DNA of 43,458 nt from Candidatus Zhuqueibacterota bacterium (GTDB lineage Bacteria; Zhuqueibacterota; Zhuqueibacteria; Thermofontimicrobiales; Sulfurfontimicrobiaceae), in contig JAFGMA010000241.1 of the NCBI GenBank assembly GCA_016927835.1, forward strand, positions 1 to 43,458, read 5' to 3'. A program made the position numbers and the translations under genes. The notes under the pieces were generated by a model. That model ran no database searches and had not been told where the DNA came from. It saw only the letters and a program-made list of their open reading frames with translations. Of this stretch, positions 18,142 to 27,909 are shown in pieces (position 1 is the stretch's first letter; each line of letters opens with the position of its first letter).

Positions 18142-18672
18142 ATGAACCAACTCACTCGATTAATATTCATCCTCGTGCTACTGAGCTTTATCGCCTGTTC
18201 GAGCCCGCAACCGACATTATTCGGCACATGGGAGCATATCTCGGAAAAGAGCACAGATATTGTAACCTGGCGCTATCGTGAGATCGAAGTTTCAATCACT
18301 AAGGATGAGAATCGGATAACCATCCTGCATAACTGGCTTCAAAAACAGCAAGTGGCTTACATGGATTCAATGAGCTTTGTGCCGGGCAAAGAAGCCAGCC
18401 CGATTCCGGTCACCTCGGCAATCTGGTCGGAGAACTGGTATATGGGCGTCCTATCCAAACCGGGGAGCCAGCGCATGGTTTCCGGGGATTGGGTGGAGCA
18501 CAAGCGGGCATTGACAACCAGAGTTGTGCAGACCGTCGAAGTGTCGCAGGGAGATGCTGTTATCGAAACACTGCGTGACTATCGTCTCGATGCAACCGGC
18601 GATACGCTGACGATTGTCGAAAAACGTTCCACTCGTCAGACACCAATCACGCTCGTATTCGAGAAAATTTAA
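18142..18672 (+). CDS. Small lipoprotein of unknown function
   Basis: 176 residues. A hydrophobic leader ends in a lipobox (LLSFIAC, lipidated C19). The mature part begins SSPQPTLFGTWEHIS and contains beta-rich segments ending TLTIVEKRSTRQTPITLVFEK, reminiscent of lipocalin-like 'GTW' domains, though no family is certain. It is probably anchored in the inner leaflet of the outer membrane or on the surface. First gene of a same-strand run that continues with two glycoside-hydrolase-like genes, so a role in glycan binding is possible but inferred only from position. Confidence 0.75.
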   Translation: MNQLTRLIFILVLLSFIACSSPQPTLFGTWEHISEKSTDIVTWRYREIEVSITKDENRITILHNWLQKQQVAYMDSMSFVPGKEASPIPVTSAIWSENWYMGVLSKPGSQRMVSGDWVEHKRALTTRVVQTVEVSQGDAVIETLRDYRLDATGDTLTIVEKRSTRQTPITLVFEKI

Positions 18673-18762
18673 CAGCAAATTTATTTTGAATTTAATGTTT
18701 TGTTTAAATCGTACTGCAATTCATCGTATGAAATGCGTGTGTCAAAAACGGGGAAATCCAAT

Positions 18763-20385
18763 ATGACCAAAAATATTCGTTTCGCGATCATTTTCTTTTT
18801 GATACTGGTCGCCAGCCTTTCTGCAAGCCTCTCTGCCGTTTCAGCGGAAGGCGAGTGCATCATGAAATTATCCGATAACTGGGAAATTGAAGGGGACTTG
18901 CCCACCCAGGCGCTTTTGATCAGTTTGCAGGGCTTGAGCAACCGAGGAGCACCACGTCTATATTTTCTTTATCCTGATAAATGGGACTTCACTTTCTGTG
19001 AACCGTTATTGAATTACTATTGCAATTCAAGAAAAATGGAATTCGATACACTTGAAACACCCGAAGTTGCCCTGAAGCACCTGAAAAAGTATGTCAAAGG
19101 CTACATCGTCTGGGATAAAGCCGTGCGCACCTCTTTAATTGTTGCCTTTACAGCAGCCGGATTGAGCCAATCAGTCGTTGTCACGGAAGAATTGATCCCG
19201 CTGGTTGAAAAATATGGACTGAAGCTTACTGAAGATTTTAGGGACAAATTCACCGATCAAAGCGATTATGAAATTTATCAATGGGCATACGAGCATTATT
19301 GGGATCAATGCAATCATGAGTACCTGATATACATGGGCGGCGAAGGCGGCACGATCATGAAACCGGGTATTGCCGATTTTGGTGTTCATAAAGGCTGCTT
19401 TTTTACCGATGCTTCCACCGATCCTGAAGATTCGCTGGAATTCCGGTTCGCTCAAAAAATTTTCAGCGAAATGAAACCCATGTCTATGGTCATGGGATGG
19501 CATTCATATAGCAAGGATAAAGAAGCCCAGCATGTCAGGCTGGCTTCGAGTTATGCTCTGCGTGTGGAAGGATTGCACACCCTGCCCAACATGAGCTTCA
19601 ATCATCAAATCCCGCTGTCGCCCGGGTATAAATTCAGGAATAAGCATAATCTTCAGCGCGGCAAAGAATACATCCCGGGAAAGAAAGTCTATATTTCGTC
19701 CATTCAAACCGATTGCCTGGGACTCGGTGCATGGACAAAGCCGGGACGAGGAAAAATCCCGTATGCCTGGGAAGTGACCATGAATTGGGTGTGGCTGGCG
19801 CCGGCAATGCTGCAATTCTTTTATGATATGGCGACCCCCAACGATTATTTCATCGGTTCGCTCTCCGGTCCCGGATACATGTACGCCCGGTCGATCCCTG
19901 CGGAGCACCGTGCGGCAGTCGTGGCAAAAACGTATGAACTCATGAAAATGCTCGATCTCAATGCTTTCGAATTCATGGAACACACAAATTACTGGGAATC
20001 CGATGGCGTGGATGATGATTTGTCCAAAGAAATTATTGACGCCTATTTCGACGGCATGCCCGATGTGGTCGGATTCGCCAACGGCTATCGCCCGGCGCAT
20101 ACGTTTATGGTGCGTGACGGCAAGCCATTCATTTCGTACGATTACTATCTCTCTGAAAAACGCGATGAGGATGAAGCCGCTGCCGATTTGACGGAATTGG
20201 CGCAGCTCAATTCGAAGCGACCCTACTTCCTGCTGATGCATGTACGGCAGTGGAGCGATATTAACCGGGTCAAGCGAATCCTCGATAAATTGGGTTCGGA
20301 ATTTGAATTGGTACCGCTGGATATTTTTCTGAAAATGGCGGGAAATCAACCCACATTCAAAACAAAATTCGCTAAAACAAAATAG
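18763..20385 (+). CDS. GxGYxYP-family glycoside-hydrolase-like secreted protein
   Basis: The start at 18763 (MTKNIRF) follows GGGGAA 9 nt upstream and leads directly into a signal peptide (about residues 1-28); an in-frame ATG at 18733 has no ribosome site. The 540-residue product has an N-terminal domain starting LPTQALLISLQGLSNRGAPRLYF, and a C-terminal domain with GSLSGPGYMYARSIP, the namesake motif of the GxGYxYP putative glycoside hydrolases (here GPGYMYA). The end (KRPYFLLMHVRQWSDINRV...) is typical of the family. These proteins are found in Bacteroidetes and Planctomycetes carbohydrate loci; the catalytic reaction has not been clearly established, to my knowledge. Likely periplasmic or external. 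Confidence 0.82.
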   Translation: MTKNIRFAIIFFLILVASLSASLSAVSAEGECIMKLSDNWEIEGDLPTQALLISLQGLSNRGAPRLYFLYPDKWDFTFCEPLLNYYCNSRKMEFDTLETPEVALKHLKKYVKGYIVWDKAVRTSLIVAFTAAGLSQSVVVTEELIPLVEKYGLKLTEDFRDKFTDQSDYEIYQWAYEHYWDQCNHEYLIYMGGEGGTIMKPGIADFGVHKGCFFTDASTDPEDSLEFRFAQKIFSEMKPMSMVMGWHSYSKDKEAQHVRLASSYALRVEGLHTLPNMSFNHQIPLSPGYKFRNKHNLQRGKEYIPGKKVYISSIQTDCLGLGAWTKPGRGKIPYAWEVTMNWVWLAPAMLQFFYDMATPNDYFIGSLSGPGYMYARSIPAEHRAAVVAKTYELMKMLDLNAFEFMEHTNYWESDGVDDDLSKEIIDAYFDGMPDVVGFANGYRPAHTFMVRDGKPFISYDYYLSEKRDEDEAAADLTELAQLNSKRPYFLLMHVRQWSDINRVKRILDKLGSEFELVPLDIFLKMAGNQPTFKTKFAKTK

Positions 20386-20639
20386 CGCAATCCGGGCATG
20401 AAAGAACTGGTTTAATGTTTTTTGATTTTGTATTGATTTTCAAAAATCAATGCTTTTCGGACGGACTCTATTGAAAACAAGTTTATATGAATCTGAATAG
20501 CTTGCTCGCATGGCGCTAAAAAAAGCTATCCTGTGAAAACGCATTTCAATCAGCAAAAATTCGAAAATCAACCCTGAAAAGAAGACGCTTTATAAAAAAT
20601 TCAATCGCGGGCATTCTAAGTTTGAACGTGGCGTGTCGC

Positions 20640-22520
20640 ATGGATTTCCGACCAAAAATCAACATTGCTCATCCCGACTTCCGGGAGCTTTGGTTGAGCC
20701 ACCCGACGGTGGGAGATGCTTCTTTTGATTCGTTCCAGAGAAGTCTCCAAAATCCTGTTTTTCGCGGCAATCCCCCTTATGAATGGGCGGTAAATGGATT
20801 TCTTTTTGAAGATCCGGTTTCCGGCGACTGGTACCTTTTCATTGGCATGTATCCGCGAGGTTATTGGAAGCCGGGGGGTTGCCGATTGCTTCGTTCTGAA
20901 ACTGGGGGATTAACCTGGGAAGATTTGGGCATCATTCTCCAGGGAGCGCCCGATACATTTGATGGCGATGGCAAAACTGCAGGTGGCACACCCGATATTT
21001 CCGTTTGCTACAGCGAAGGGCGATACCATATTGTTTATGATTGGGCAAATCCTGACAATTCCGATGGCGGATTGGCTTATGCTGTAGCCGATCACCCTGA
21101 GGGACCGTATTACCGGCATCCGGAGCCGTTGCATCGTGAATCACGTCAACCGCTGATTTTGGGTCAATATAAAAGAATTTATGGCGGAACGCTTTTCAGG
21201 CGCAAAAATGACTGGCTCATATTGGCAGCCATGTCCACGCCGGGCAACGGCGGAGGCACCTGGGCACTTGTAGCATTGACGGCGGAGCAAGTAACCGGTT
21301 CGTTTGCGCCACCGCAAATGCTCATCTACCCGCAGAGCAAAGTCTTTCATCCTTCCCCGGTTGAGTTTTATCCCTGTTTCCGGCATCAGGAATGGATTTA
21401 TGTGCCGGCGACATCGTTGGGGCATAACCGCAATTTTCAGGTGCTCTATCGTGCGGAAGTCGAACGCGCCCATCTGCCGGAAGCCTGGCGTCTGCTTCGC
21501 TTTGGATCATGCTGGCATGCCGAAGCCCAGGAGCATGAATCAAGCGGCTTGTGGGGTCAGACGTATTCCGGCTTCATCGATAGCCACGGCGTTTTCAGGA
21601 TCATGTTTCCGTCAAAGGATTCCAAAGACCGCGGCACAATCAATATGGCTCATCGAAGATGGAATACTCCATATCGCTCCGGATTCGTTCTGTCGGCGCC
21701 AAACGGACCGGCACTCACCATTTTTCAAAGAAGATTCTCCGCATTTTCACTCCGCGCTGAAATGCGTTCAAATGGTATGAAATCAATTGTCTGGAATCAC
21801 AATGCGCCAATCGGTGGCGATCGCATAAGGCACGCCAACGGCAATCCGCACCCGCTGACACTCAGTGACTGCACACAACTCACCCTTGATGAATCCGGCT
21901 GGCAACTCCGGCGAATCGACGACAGGGGGGCGAGGGAAAATATCGCCGGCAATTCTGAGCCAGGCAGCCGTCGCATGCAACCGGATAGTGTTGAAATTCA
22001 GCAGCAACCTGATTGGCTGAAGATCGCTGTGAATTCAAATTTGATTTGGGAGTGTAAAGGTGAATCGCTTTCCGGCAGCATCGGTTTTTTCGCCGATGCC
22101 GGGATCATTCTCCACGTGGACGAGTTGACGATTTCAACAACCGGAGAGGAGTGCTATAAATGGTTACTACCCACCGACGCCATCATCGGCGCCGGTGCTG
22201 CTAAAGATACGTGGTCTCCCGAAAATGCAGATTATTATAAATTCGGATTCGGCTATGTTTCCGCAATGGCTGGGGCGACATTGAAATGGAACTATCAGGG
22301 CAGGGGATTCCGGTTATGGTGCCCGCGCGCTCCGATTTATGGCACGTATGAAATTTATATCAACGGTCTCCATTCAGGCATAATAGATTTGAAAACGCCG
22401 CGCATCGAAAATTCATCCCCCGTATTCGAATCGCCGGAATTGCCCTTTGCGTTTCAGGCAGTGTGCCTCGTCCGGAAGAACGGAACTGTGCCCGCAGGAT
22501 GCCTGGAAATTTTAGTGTGA
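20640..22520 (+). CDS. Beta-propeller glycosidase-like protein with C-terminal carbohydrate-binding domain
   Basis: 626 residues from the ATG at 20640 (a TTG at 20622 is possible; neither has a strong ribosome site). Residues about 15-350 form a five-bladed-propeller glycosidase fold of the GH32/GH43/GH130 type: NPPYEWAVNGFLFEDPVSGDWYLF, GGTPDISVCYSEGRYHIVYDW, and SCWHAEAQEHESSGLWG. Acidic residues in FEDP, GTPD and AEAQEHE are candidate catalytic groups. Residues about 360-500 are a concanavalin-like jelly roll closing in IGFFADAGIILHVDELTI. The last 110 residues are a galactose-binding-like domain (KWNYQGRGFRLWCPR...YEIYINGLHSGIIDL). No signal peptide is seen, which is odd for such an architecture. 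Confidence 0.7.
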   Translation: MDFRPKINIAHPDFRELWLSHPTVGDASFDSFQRSLQNPVFRGNPPYEWAVNGFLFEDPVSGDWYLFIGMYPRGYWKPGGCRLLRSETGGLTWEDLGIILQGAPDTFDGDGKTAGGTPDISVCYSEGRYHIVYDWANPDNSDGGLAYAVADHPEGPYYRHPEPLHRESRQPLILGQYKRIYGGTLFRRKNDWLILAAMSTPGNGGGTWALVALTAEQVTGSFAPPQMLIYPQSKVFHPSPVEFYPCFRHQEWIYVPATSLGHNRNFQVLYRAEVERAHLPEAWRLLRFGSCWHAEAQEHESSGLWGQTYSGFIDSHGVFRIMFPSKDSKDRGTINMAHRRWNTPYRSGFVLSAPNGPALTIFQRRFSAFSLRAEMRSNGMKSIVWNHNAPIGGDRIRHANGNPHPLTLSDCTQLTLDESGWQLRRIDDRGARENIAGNSEPGSRRMQPDSVEIQQQPDWLKIAVNSNLIWECKGESLSGSIGFFADAGIILHVDELTISTTGEECYKWLLPTDAIIGAGAAKDTWSPENADYYKFGFGYVSAMAGATLKWNYQGRGFRLWCPRAPIYGTYEIYINGLHSGIIDLKTPRIENSSPVFESPELPFAFQAVCLVRKNGTVPAGCLEILV

Positions 22521-22532
22521 GTTTGATGAATT

Positions 22533-23465
22533 ATGGAAAATCCAGGCATGAGATCGACCGTTTTGCTCATTCTGGCTGCCGCGATTTGGGGATTCGCTTT
22601 CGTTGCGCAGCGCGCCGGAATGGCACATATCGGACCCTTTGCATTCAATGCGGTTCGCTTCATGCTGGGCGCACTTTCGCTGACTCCTCTCTTCGTAATC
22701 AGCCGCAACAAAACACTGCTCTTTTCCGATGATTCAAAATCTCCGCGCAATAGTTCCATATTTTTTCCGGGTTTGTCAGCGGGAGTTGTTTTATTCATGG
22801 GATCATCGCTTCAGCAAATCGGGATTGTGTATACCACTGCCGGGAAAGCCGGATTCATCACGGGATTGTATTTGATTTACGTGCCGATATTGGGATTCTT
22901 CTGGCGCAAGCGCTCCCAATTGAATGCCTGGCTGGGCGCCGTCATTGCAGTAATCGGGCTGTACTTGCTGAGTGTCACCGAGCAGTTTACGATTGGAAAA
23001 GGTGATTTTTTGGTATTTACGAGCGCTTTTTTCTGGGCAGTGCACGTTCAACTCATCGGCTGGCTGTCCTTGAAATGCAATGTGCTGAAACTCGCCTTTT
23101 CGCAATACCTGACCTGTGCCGTTCTGAGCCTGATTGCAGCGCTACTTTGGGAAGAATTCTCGTTCCAGTCAATCATAGCAGCGCGCATCCCGATTCTCTA
23201 CGGCGGAATCGCTTCGGTCGGAATCGCGTATACGCTGCAAGTTTTCGGGCAGCGGCATGCTCATCCGACGAACGCTGCTATCATTCTGAGCCTTGAGGCG
23301 GTTTTCGCTGCATTGGAAGGCTGGTTAGTTTTGAGCGAAACGATGGCTCCGCGTGGCTTAATCGGTTGTGCACTCATGCTCGCAGGCATGTTGCTTTCAC
23401 AGATAAAAATAAAACCGGGATGGGCAGGCAAAATGCTTAAGCTCAAAAACAGGTCAACACCCTGA
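22533..23465 (+). CDS. EamA/DMT-family transporter
   Basis: 310 residues with about ten membrane helices in two homologous halves. Each half begins with the family signature: AAAIWGFAFVAQRAGM...GPFAFNAVRF in the first, ILYGGIASVGIAYTLQVFGQ.HA.PTNAAIILSLEAVFAALEGWLVLSE in the second. It exports or imports small metabolites (amino acids, sugars, nucleotides). It starts 12 nt after the propeller gene, so it is co-transcribed and may move a product of that pathway. A second ATG at 22548 is also possible; neither has a strong ribosome site. Confidence 0.88.
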   Translation: MENPGMRSTVLLILAAAIWGFAFVAQRAGMAHIGPFAFNAVRFMLGALSLTPLFVISRNKTLLFSDDSKSPRNSSIFFPGLSAGVVLFMGSSLQQIGIVYTTAGKAGFITGLYLIYVPILGFFWRKRSQLNAWLGAVIAVIGLYLLSVTEQFTIGKGDFLVFTSAFFWAVHVQLIGWLSLKCNVLKLAFSQYLTCAVLSLIAALLWEEFSFQSIIAARIPILYGGIASVGIAYTLQVFGQRHAHPTNAAIILSLEAVFAALEGWLVLSETMAPRGLIGCALMLAGMLLSQIKIKPGWAGKMLKLKNRSTP

Positions 23466-23588
23466 TTTTCATTGACCAGAGCGAAATGGCACTTGTTAAA
23501 AAGCGAAAAGATTTTAGCGCAGAAATCGATTCCGATTCAGGCGGAGTGATAAACGAACGATTTTTTATACGTGAGGGAGGCTTATAAA

Positions 23589-24872
23589 TTGGCAAAAAAA
23601 GTCAAGATCGCAATGCTCGGATGTGGAGCTGTGGCAGACCTTTACCTGCCCGCTTTTCGCTTTCTTCAATGTGCTGAAATACGTGCTGCAATCGACATCG
23701 ATCTCCGGATGGTGCAAGAAATGGCTGGGAGATATAATATTCCGCAAATTTCCAACGATGCATCTGAAGCGGCTCAGAGCGATGACATCGATGCGGTGAT
23801 CATCGGAACACCGCCTGATCTACATGCGGCGCACGCAGAACTTTTTGCTGCGAATGGGAAGCACATCCTTTGTGAGAAACCCATGGCATCCACCGTGCAG
23901 GATTGCCAGCGCATCATCGATGCTTGCAAAGCAAACGGCGTGAAATTGCAGATGGGGCACATGAAGCGTTTCATGCGCGGCAATCAGAAGGTTAAAGCCA
24001 TTATTGACAGCGGCGCGTTGGGCAAAATATTTATGGCGGAATGCCACTGGGATTGTGCCGTACCACAACTGATTGGCACGTATCGCGAGCAAAAAGTTAC
24101 CGCGGGCGGAAGTTTGCAGGATCATGGTCCTCACGCGTTCGATCTCATCCGCTGGTGGACCGGGAATGATATTCTCGAAGTCAGCGCCTCGATTCGCAGC
24201 GTGCATCCGAATCGCCCCACGGAGGATACCGCGGCAGTTATTCTCGAGCATGAAAACGGCATGTTCAGTTGTCACCATTTAACCCGAATTTCTTATGGGC
24301 GAGAGCACGGACAGGACACTTATCGGATATATGGCACCGAGGGTACGCTGGTTGTCCGCAACGATCACCATTTCCCCACGATGAGCTTGGAGTCGCCGGA
24401 AATCATCCTTTATCGCGCTGGCGACTGCATCCAGCGATTCGATACGCATCACGGGTGGAATATTGATGATTCGGTGGTGATGAATTTCCCGTTTTACAAT
24501 CAACTCGAAGCGTTTTGCGAATGCATCATTAACGATACCGAACCGCGTGTTACCGGCGAAGACGGCATGCACGTGCTTGAAGCGGTCATTGCGGCGTATG
24601 TTTCATCGCTCAAAGGAATGAAGATTAAATTGCCCTTTCGCGAAAATATTGATCTGACAGCACTTTTCGAAGACGTAAAAAAACGCGATGCAGCCAATCT
24701 GAAATATGATTATACAATTGAACCGAAAGCGCAGCCGCCACTGTCGATTCCCGAGCATTTCATCGGATCGCGCCCGCCGCGAACAAAAGAAACCTGGTCG
24801 TCGGGTGAACACGGACTGGTTGGCAAAGTTTGGCTCGAAGGGCTGATGCGCCGCTTGCGAAAGCCGGCTTGA
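23589..24872 (+). CDS. Gfo/Idh/MocA dehydrogenase, canonical
   Basis: Starts at TTG 23589, which lies 8 nt after GGGAGG; the upstream GTG at 23571 overlaps that site. 427 residues. Rossmann motif AMLGCGAVADLYLPAF (8-23), catalytic/cofactor motif KHILCEKPMAST with K97, and the substrate-side GGSLQDHGPHAFDLIRWW with the conserved D/H pair. NAD(P)-dependent oxidation of a sugar or inositol is expected. Its canonical active site contrasts with the oxidoreductase at 8583-9782. It lies between a transporter and a sugar isomerase in one run. Confidence 0.9.
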   Translation: MAKKVKIAMLGCGAVADLYLPAFRFLQCAEIRAAIDIDLRMVQEMAGRYNIPQISNDASEAAQSDDIDAVIIGTPPDLHAAHAELFAANGKHILCEKPMASTVQDCQRIIDACKANGVKLQMGHMKRFMRGNQKVKAIIDSGALGKIFMAECHWDCAVPQLIGTYREQKVTAGGSLQDHGPHAFDLIRWWTGNDILEVSASIRSVHPNRPTEDTAAVILEHENGMFSCHHLTRISYGREHGQDTYRIYGTEGTLVVRNDHHFPTMSLESPEIILYRAGDCIQRFDTHHGWNIDDSVVMNFPFYNQLEAFCECIINDTEPRVTGEDGMHVLEAVIAAYVSSLKGMKIKLPFRENIDLTALFEDVKKRDAANLKYDYTIEPKAQPPLSIPEHFIGSRPPRTKETWSSGEHGLVGKVWLEGLMRRLRKPA

Positions 24873-25006
24873 TGAAAATTTGGCATTCGGATTAAACAAG
24901 CTGCTGGTTCGCAATCCCAATCCGATTCCGAATTGGTTTTTTGTATTGAAAAAAACAGCGTCAACTGACTTCTTCCATTAAACCTCAATCAAGATTGGAA
25001 GCAGCC

Positions 25007-25831
25007 ATGCCGATCATGCCAGGCTTGATGACCTATTCATATCATCTTTCATTTCCTGCCGGCAAAATCAGCTCGCAGGGCATTGCGGAGCGCGCTGAGC
25101 AACTCGGTTTGAAATCGCTCGAATGGTGCCATTTCCCGTGTCATGAGCCGGGCAAGGTGGATTGGCAGCAGGTCAAATTGCTGGATCGGCTGGGAAGAGA
25201 AAAAGGCATCGTAAACGCAATTGCCGGATTTGCGCCGCTGCTCACCCCAAAAGACCGACGCGACAGCTTAATCGACAGTTTTCAAACCCAACTGGAAGTA
25301 TCAAAATTCATCGGTGCCAGCCGGATGCGGTTTCATGGCATGACCGAAATTGCGCTAGGCATCGGTCCGAAACCATCGCTTGAGACCTGCCTCGATAATT
25401 TGAAGCGTATTATCGAGTTGGCAGAGAGAGCCGGCATCGTGATCGCGCTTGAAAATCATAATGATTTTCGAATTGAAAATTTCCGCTATTTCTTCAAGCA
25501 TATTCAATCGCCCTTTTTGAAACTAAATCTGGACACCGGCAATCAATTGCCGCTTGGGGAGGATGTGCTTGCGTTGGCGCGAGAATTTCAATCCGAGATC
25601 GTCAGTTGCCATTTCAAAGCGATTCGATATGTCTGGCGTGATTACGGCGCGGTTTTAACCAGTTGCAATGTCGAGGATTCAATTATTGATTTGACCGAAA
25701 TTTTGAACCTGCTGCTTGCGAGCGAGCGAGAAATAAAGGTTCATATCGAAATTGTCGCCATGCGCAGCGAAGAAGAAGACCCATTCATAGCAAATCATTC
25801 GAAATTTTTACGTGAATATTTGAATCGATAG
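25007..25831 (+). CDS. Sugar phosphate isomerase/epimerase (xylose-isomerase-like TIM barrel)
   Basis: 274 residues from the ATG at 25007, with GGAAG 6-7 nt upstream. AP_endonuc_2 TIM-barrel features: a first strand MTYSYHLSFP, LKSLEWCHFP, then IVIALENHNDFR with the metal-binding Glu, LNLDTGNQLPLG with the Asp, CHFKAIR with the His, and KVHIEIVAMRSEE at the end. These match the metal-dependent 3-keto-sugar or inosose epimerases/isomerases, the usual partners of Gfo/Idh/MocA dehydrogenases. Together with the gene at 23589 it would form an oxidation-isomerisation step for a sugar. The exact sugar cannot be read. Confidence 0.88.
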   Translation: MPIMPGLMTYSYHLSFPAGKISSQGIAERAEQLGLKSLEWCHFPCHEPGKVDWQQVKLLDRLGREKGIVNAIAGFAPLLTPKDRRDSLIDSFQTQLEVSKFIGASRMRFHGMTEIALGIGPKPSLETCLDNLKRIIELAERAGIVIALENHNDFRIENFRYFFKHIQSPFLKLNLDTGNQLPLGEDVLALAREFQSEIVSCHFKAIRYVWRDYGAVLTSCNVEDSIIDLTEILNLLLASEREIKVHIEIVAMRSEEEDPFIANHSKFLREYLNR

Positions 25832-26016
25832 CCAGATTGACAAATTACATTCTTTCAATAGCCTCACTTGATGCACAAAATGGCATTAAAGCTTTTCCTG
25901 CAATCAGCGAATTCTTGAGGAATGAATAGCCTCAAAATTAGCCGATGAGTGCTTTCACGATTGCTGCATTCATGTAATTGAGCTATCATCATATTACGCG
26001 GATCCCCAAATTTTGC

Positions 26017-26045
26017 TTGACATTTATATGAAATTTATTTAATAT
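26017..26045 (+). promoter_or_regulatory. Sigma-70 promoter before the BNR lipoprotein
   Basis: TTGACA (26017-26022), 17 bp, TAATAT (26040-26045). It is about 210 nt before the gene at 26260. Nothing else is recognised in 25832-26259. Confidence 0.55.
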
Positions 26046-26259
26046 TTGCCTAAAAAAATCAAAGTTTTTGAAATTTTTTAAACTCTCATAGCCGTTCGCT
26101 TCCGGCAGGCAAAGGTTGCTTTGAACGATTGAAATGAAAGAGCTTGACAATGTCAAAATACAAATGATTTGCGCCAAAAATAATAAAAACAAGATTCCAT
26201 CAAATACAGGTATTTCTGCAGTAATTCTAATTCAACATTGAAAGCGCCAGGTGAGTGGG

Positions 26260-27495
26260 ATGAGAATTTTAAAATCTTTTTTATTCTGCTTTTGGGCTTG
26301 CCTCTATTTTCAGTGCAGTAAAACAAATCCGGTTGAACCCCAAAAAACAGAGGCTTCAAAAAATATTGTAATTGCCACAGGCGACGACTCCCCTTATTGC
26401 GTCACCATTGAGCTGATAAAGAATTTCATTTTCCTTGAGCATGTTTTTTCGAGCCGACTACAACTCCCCACCGATGTCGTCATTGCAACCTGGACGACTA
26501 ATGGCGATATTTATGTATCCGAAGATTTGGGTACTAATTTCCGGATAGTTCATCAGAACGAAACTGAGCAATGGTACAGATGTTTCACCACCGATTCAGG
26601 CCGGCATTTCCTTTGGGACAGAGCAACAGCCAGGATTTGGATATTCGATCAAGGATGGCAGAATATTAAGCAAATTCAAAATGGGAACTACCCCTGGCAT
26701 GGAACATGGAGCATCGGCGAAGCGAACGGAGTCATCATGTATGCTGAATACGCAAGTGAAGGCGATGTACTTCATGTCTGGCGTTCTGTAGATGATGGCG
26801 ATTCATGGGAAAGTGTATTCAATAAAAAAGGCAGGGAAGCGGATGCACCTGAAATAAGGCATTTTCACACGCTGCAGCCGGATCCCTTTTCTCCCGGTGA
26901 CTGGTATTTGTCATCGGGTGATAATCCGCAGGAGTGCAGGATATGGAAAAGCAGCGACGATGGGTTTACCTGGCGCGAGGTGACCGATCCCGATCCGGAT
27001 GGGACGGACAGGCAGGATATACACCGGTACACGGCGATCTATTTCGACGAATCCTTCTTATATTGGGGAACCGATGATTTGTTAGACGGATGTGCCAGAT
27101 TTGTTAAAGCTGAACGGACTGAGCCGCTTTCGGTACATGTTGCTGCTAAACTTGATAACCTCGTGAGATCTTTGGTGGCAACGCCCTATGGATTGGTTCT
27201 GATTTCTGAACGGAAAGAAGCGCACTACGGCAAAATGCTGGACCTAACTGTGCATATATCCGCCAATAAACAGGACGCGTATGAGCTTTTTAGAATTCCA
27301 TCGCAAGATAAAAGACGGAGCAATTTTACCAATTCAAGGGCGAGTATTGCAGCCAGGGGCAACATATTTTTCACTTTTTTCGAAGGACCGGTTCTATTTA
27401 GAAATAGCTGGGGCTTCCTGAAATGGGAAATTGTACCGCATTTTTCCAAACAAGAAATCGAGTTGCTGGTTGATGAAGAGCCGTATGATCCATGA
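26260..27495 (+). CDS. BNR/sialidase-like beta-propeller lipoprotein
   Basis: Start at ATG 26260, which follows AGGTGA 7 nt upstream; a GTG at 26251 is less likely. The 411-residue protein has a lipoprotein leader ending in C19 (LYFQC). The mature part has Asp-box (BNR) repeats, S.D.G..W-type, in RSVDDGDSWESV and KSSDDGFTWREV, with weaker copies, one near YVSEDLGTNF. This indicates a six- or seven-bladed propeller of the sialidase superfamily. The catalytic Arg triad and FRIP motif of true sialidases are not evident, so it may only bind. Transcribed alone, with a terminator downstream. Confidence 0.8.
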   Translation: MRILKSFLFCFWACLYFQCSKTNPVEPQKTEASKNIVIATGDDSPYCVTIELIKNFIFLEHVFSSRLQLPTDVVIATWTTNGDIYVSEDLGTNFRIVHQNETEQWYRCFTTDSGRHFLWDRATARIWIFDQGWQNIKQIQNGNYPWHGTWSIGEANGVIMYAEYASEGDVLHVWRSVDDGDSWESVFNKKGREADAPEIRHFHTLQPDPFSPGDWYLSSGDNPQECRIWKSSDDGFTWREVTDPDPDGTDRQDIHRYTAIYFDESFLYWGTDDLLDGCARFVKAERTEPLSVHVAAKLDNLVRSLVATPYGLVLISERKEAHYGKMLDLTVHISANKQDAYELFRIPSQDKRRSNFTNSRASIAARGNIFFTFFEGPVLFRNSWGFLKWEIVPHFSKQEIELLVDEEPYDP

Positions 27496-27680
27496 TCCCG
27501 ATAATTGAGTAGCGGAGGCAAAGCGCTGCCTCAAAGCAGACTGTGGGGCAAACGTCGTGAATTCACGATCGTCCGGAATGCGGATATGATTGTTTGCTGA
27601 AGAGACTACTTTGATGGCAGTTTCTCTGTCGCTGGTTCCTGTGAAGAAACGACTTCATCCGGAATCATCCGCATGACCGG

Positions 27681-27705
27681 CAAGCGTAAAAAACGCTTGC
27701 TTTTT
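27681..27705 (+). terminator. Rho-independent terminator
   Basis: Perfect 7-bp stem CAAGCGT / ACGCTTG with a 5-nt A loop, followed by CTTTTT. It lies 185 bp after the BNR lipoprotein stop and ends that transcript. Confidence 0.75.
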
Positions 27706-27743
27706 GAATTTGAATTAAATATGTTTAAGTGACCGGAATAATT

Positions 27744-27765
27744 TCCCGCTAATAAGTAAGCGGGA
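27744..27765. repeat. TCCCGC...GCGGGA hairpin
   Basis: 6-bp GC stem with a 10-nt loop, related to the hairpins at 5004-5024 and 12242-12260. Located between the terminator and the MarR gene. Confidence 0.45.
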
Positions 27766-27909
27766 TCAAATAAAAATACCAGGCGGAAATGCTAAAAAGG
27801 ATCATTTCTTTTATCCAGCCTTCCGAATGAGATTCAATGTGACAGAAATGTTGTGATTCAGATTGTGTGCAACACGAGCACTGTGTTGGACGAGAAAGGT
27901 ACATCGGGT

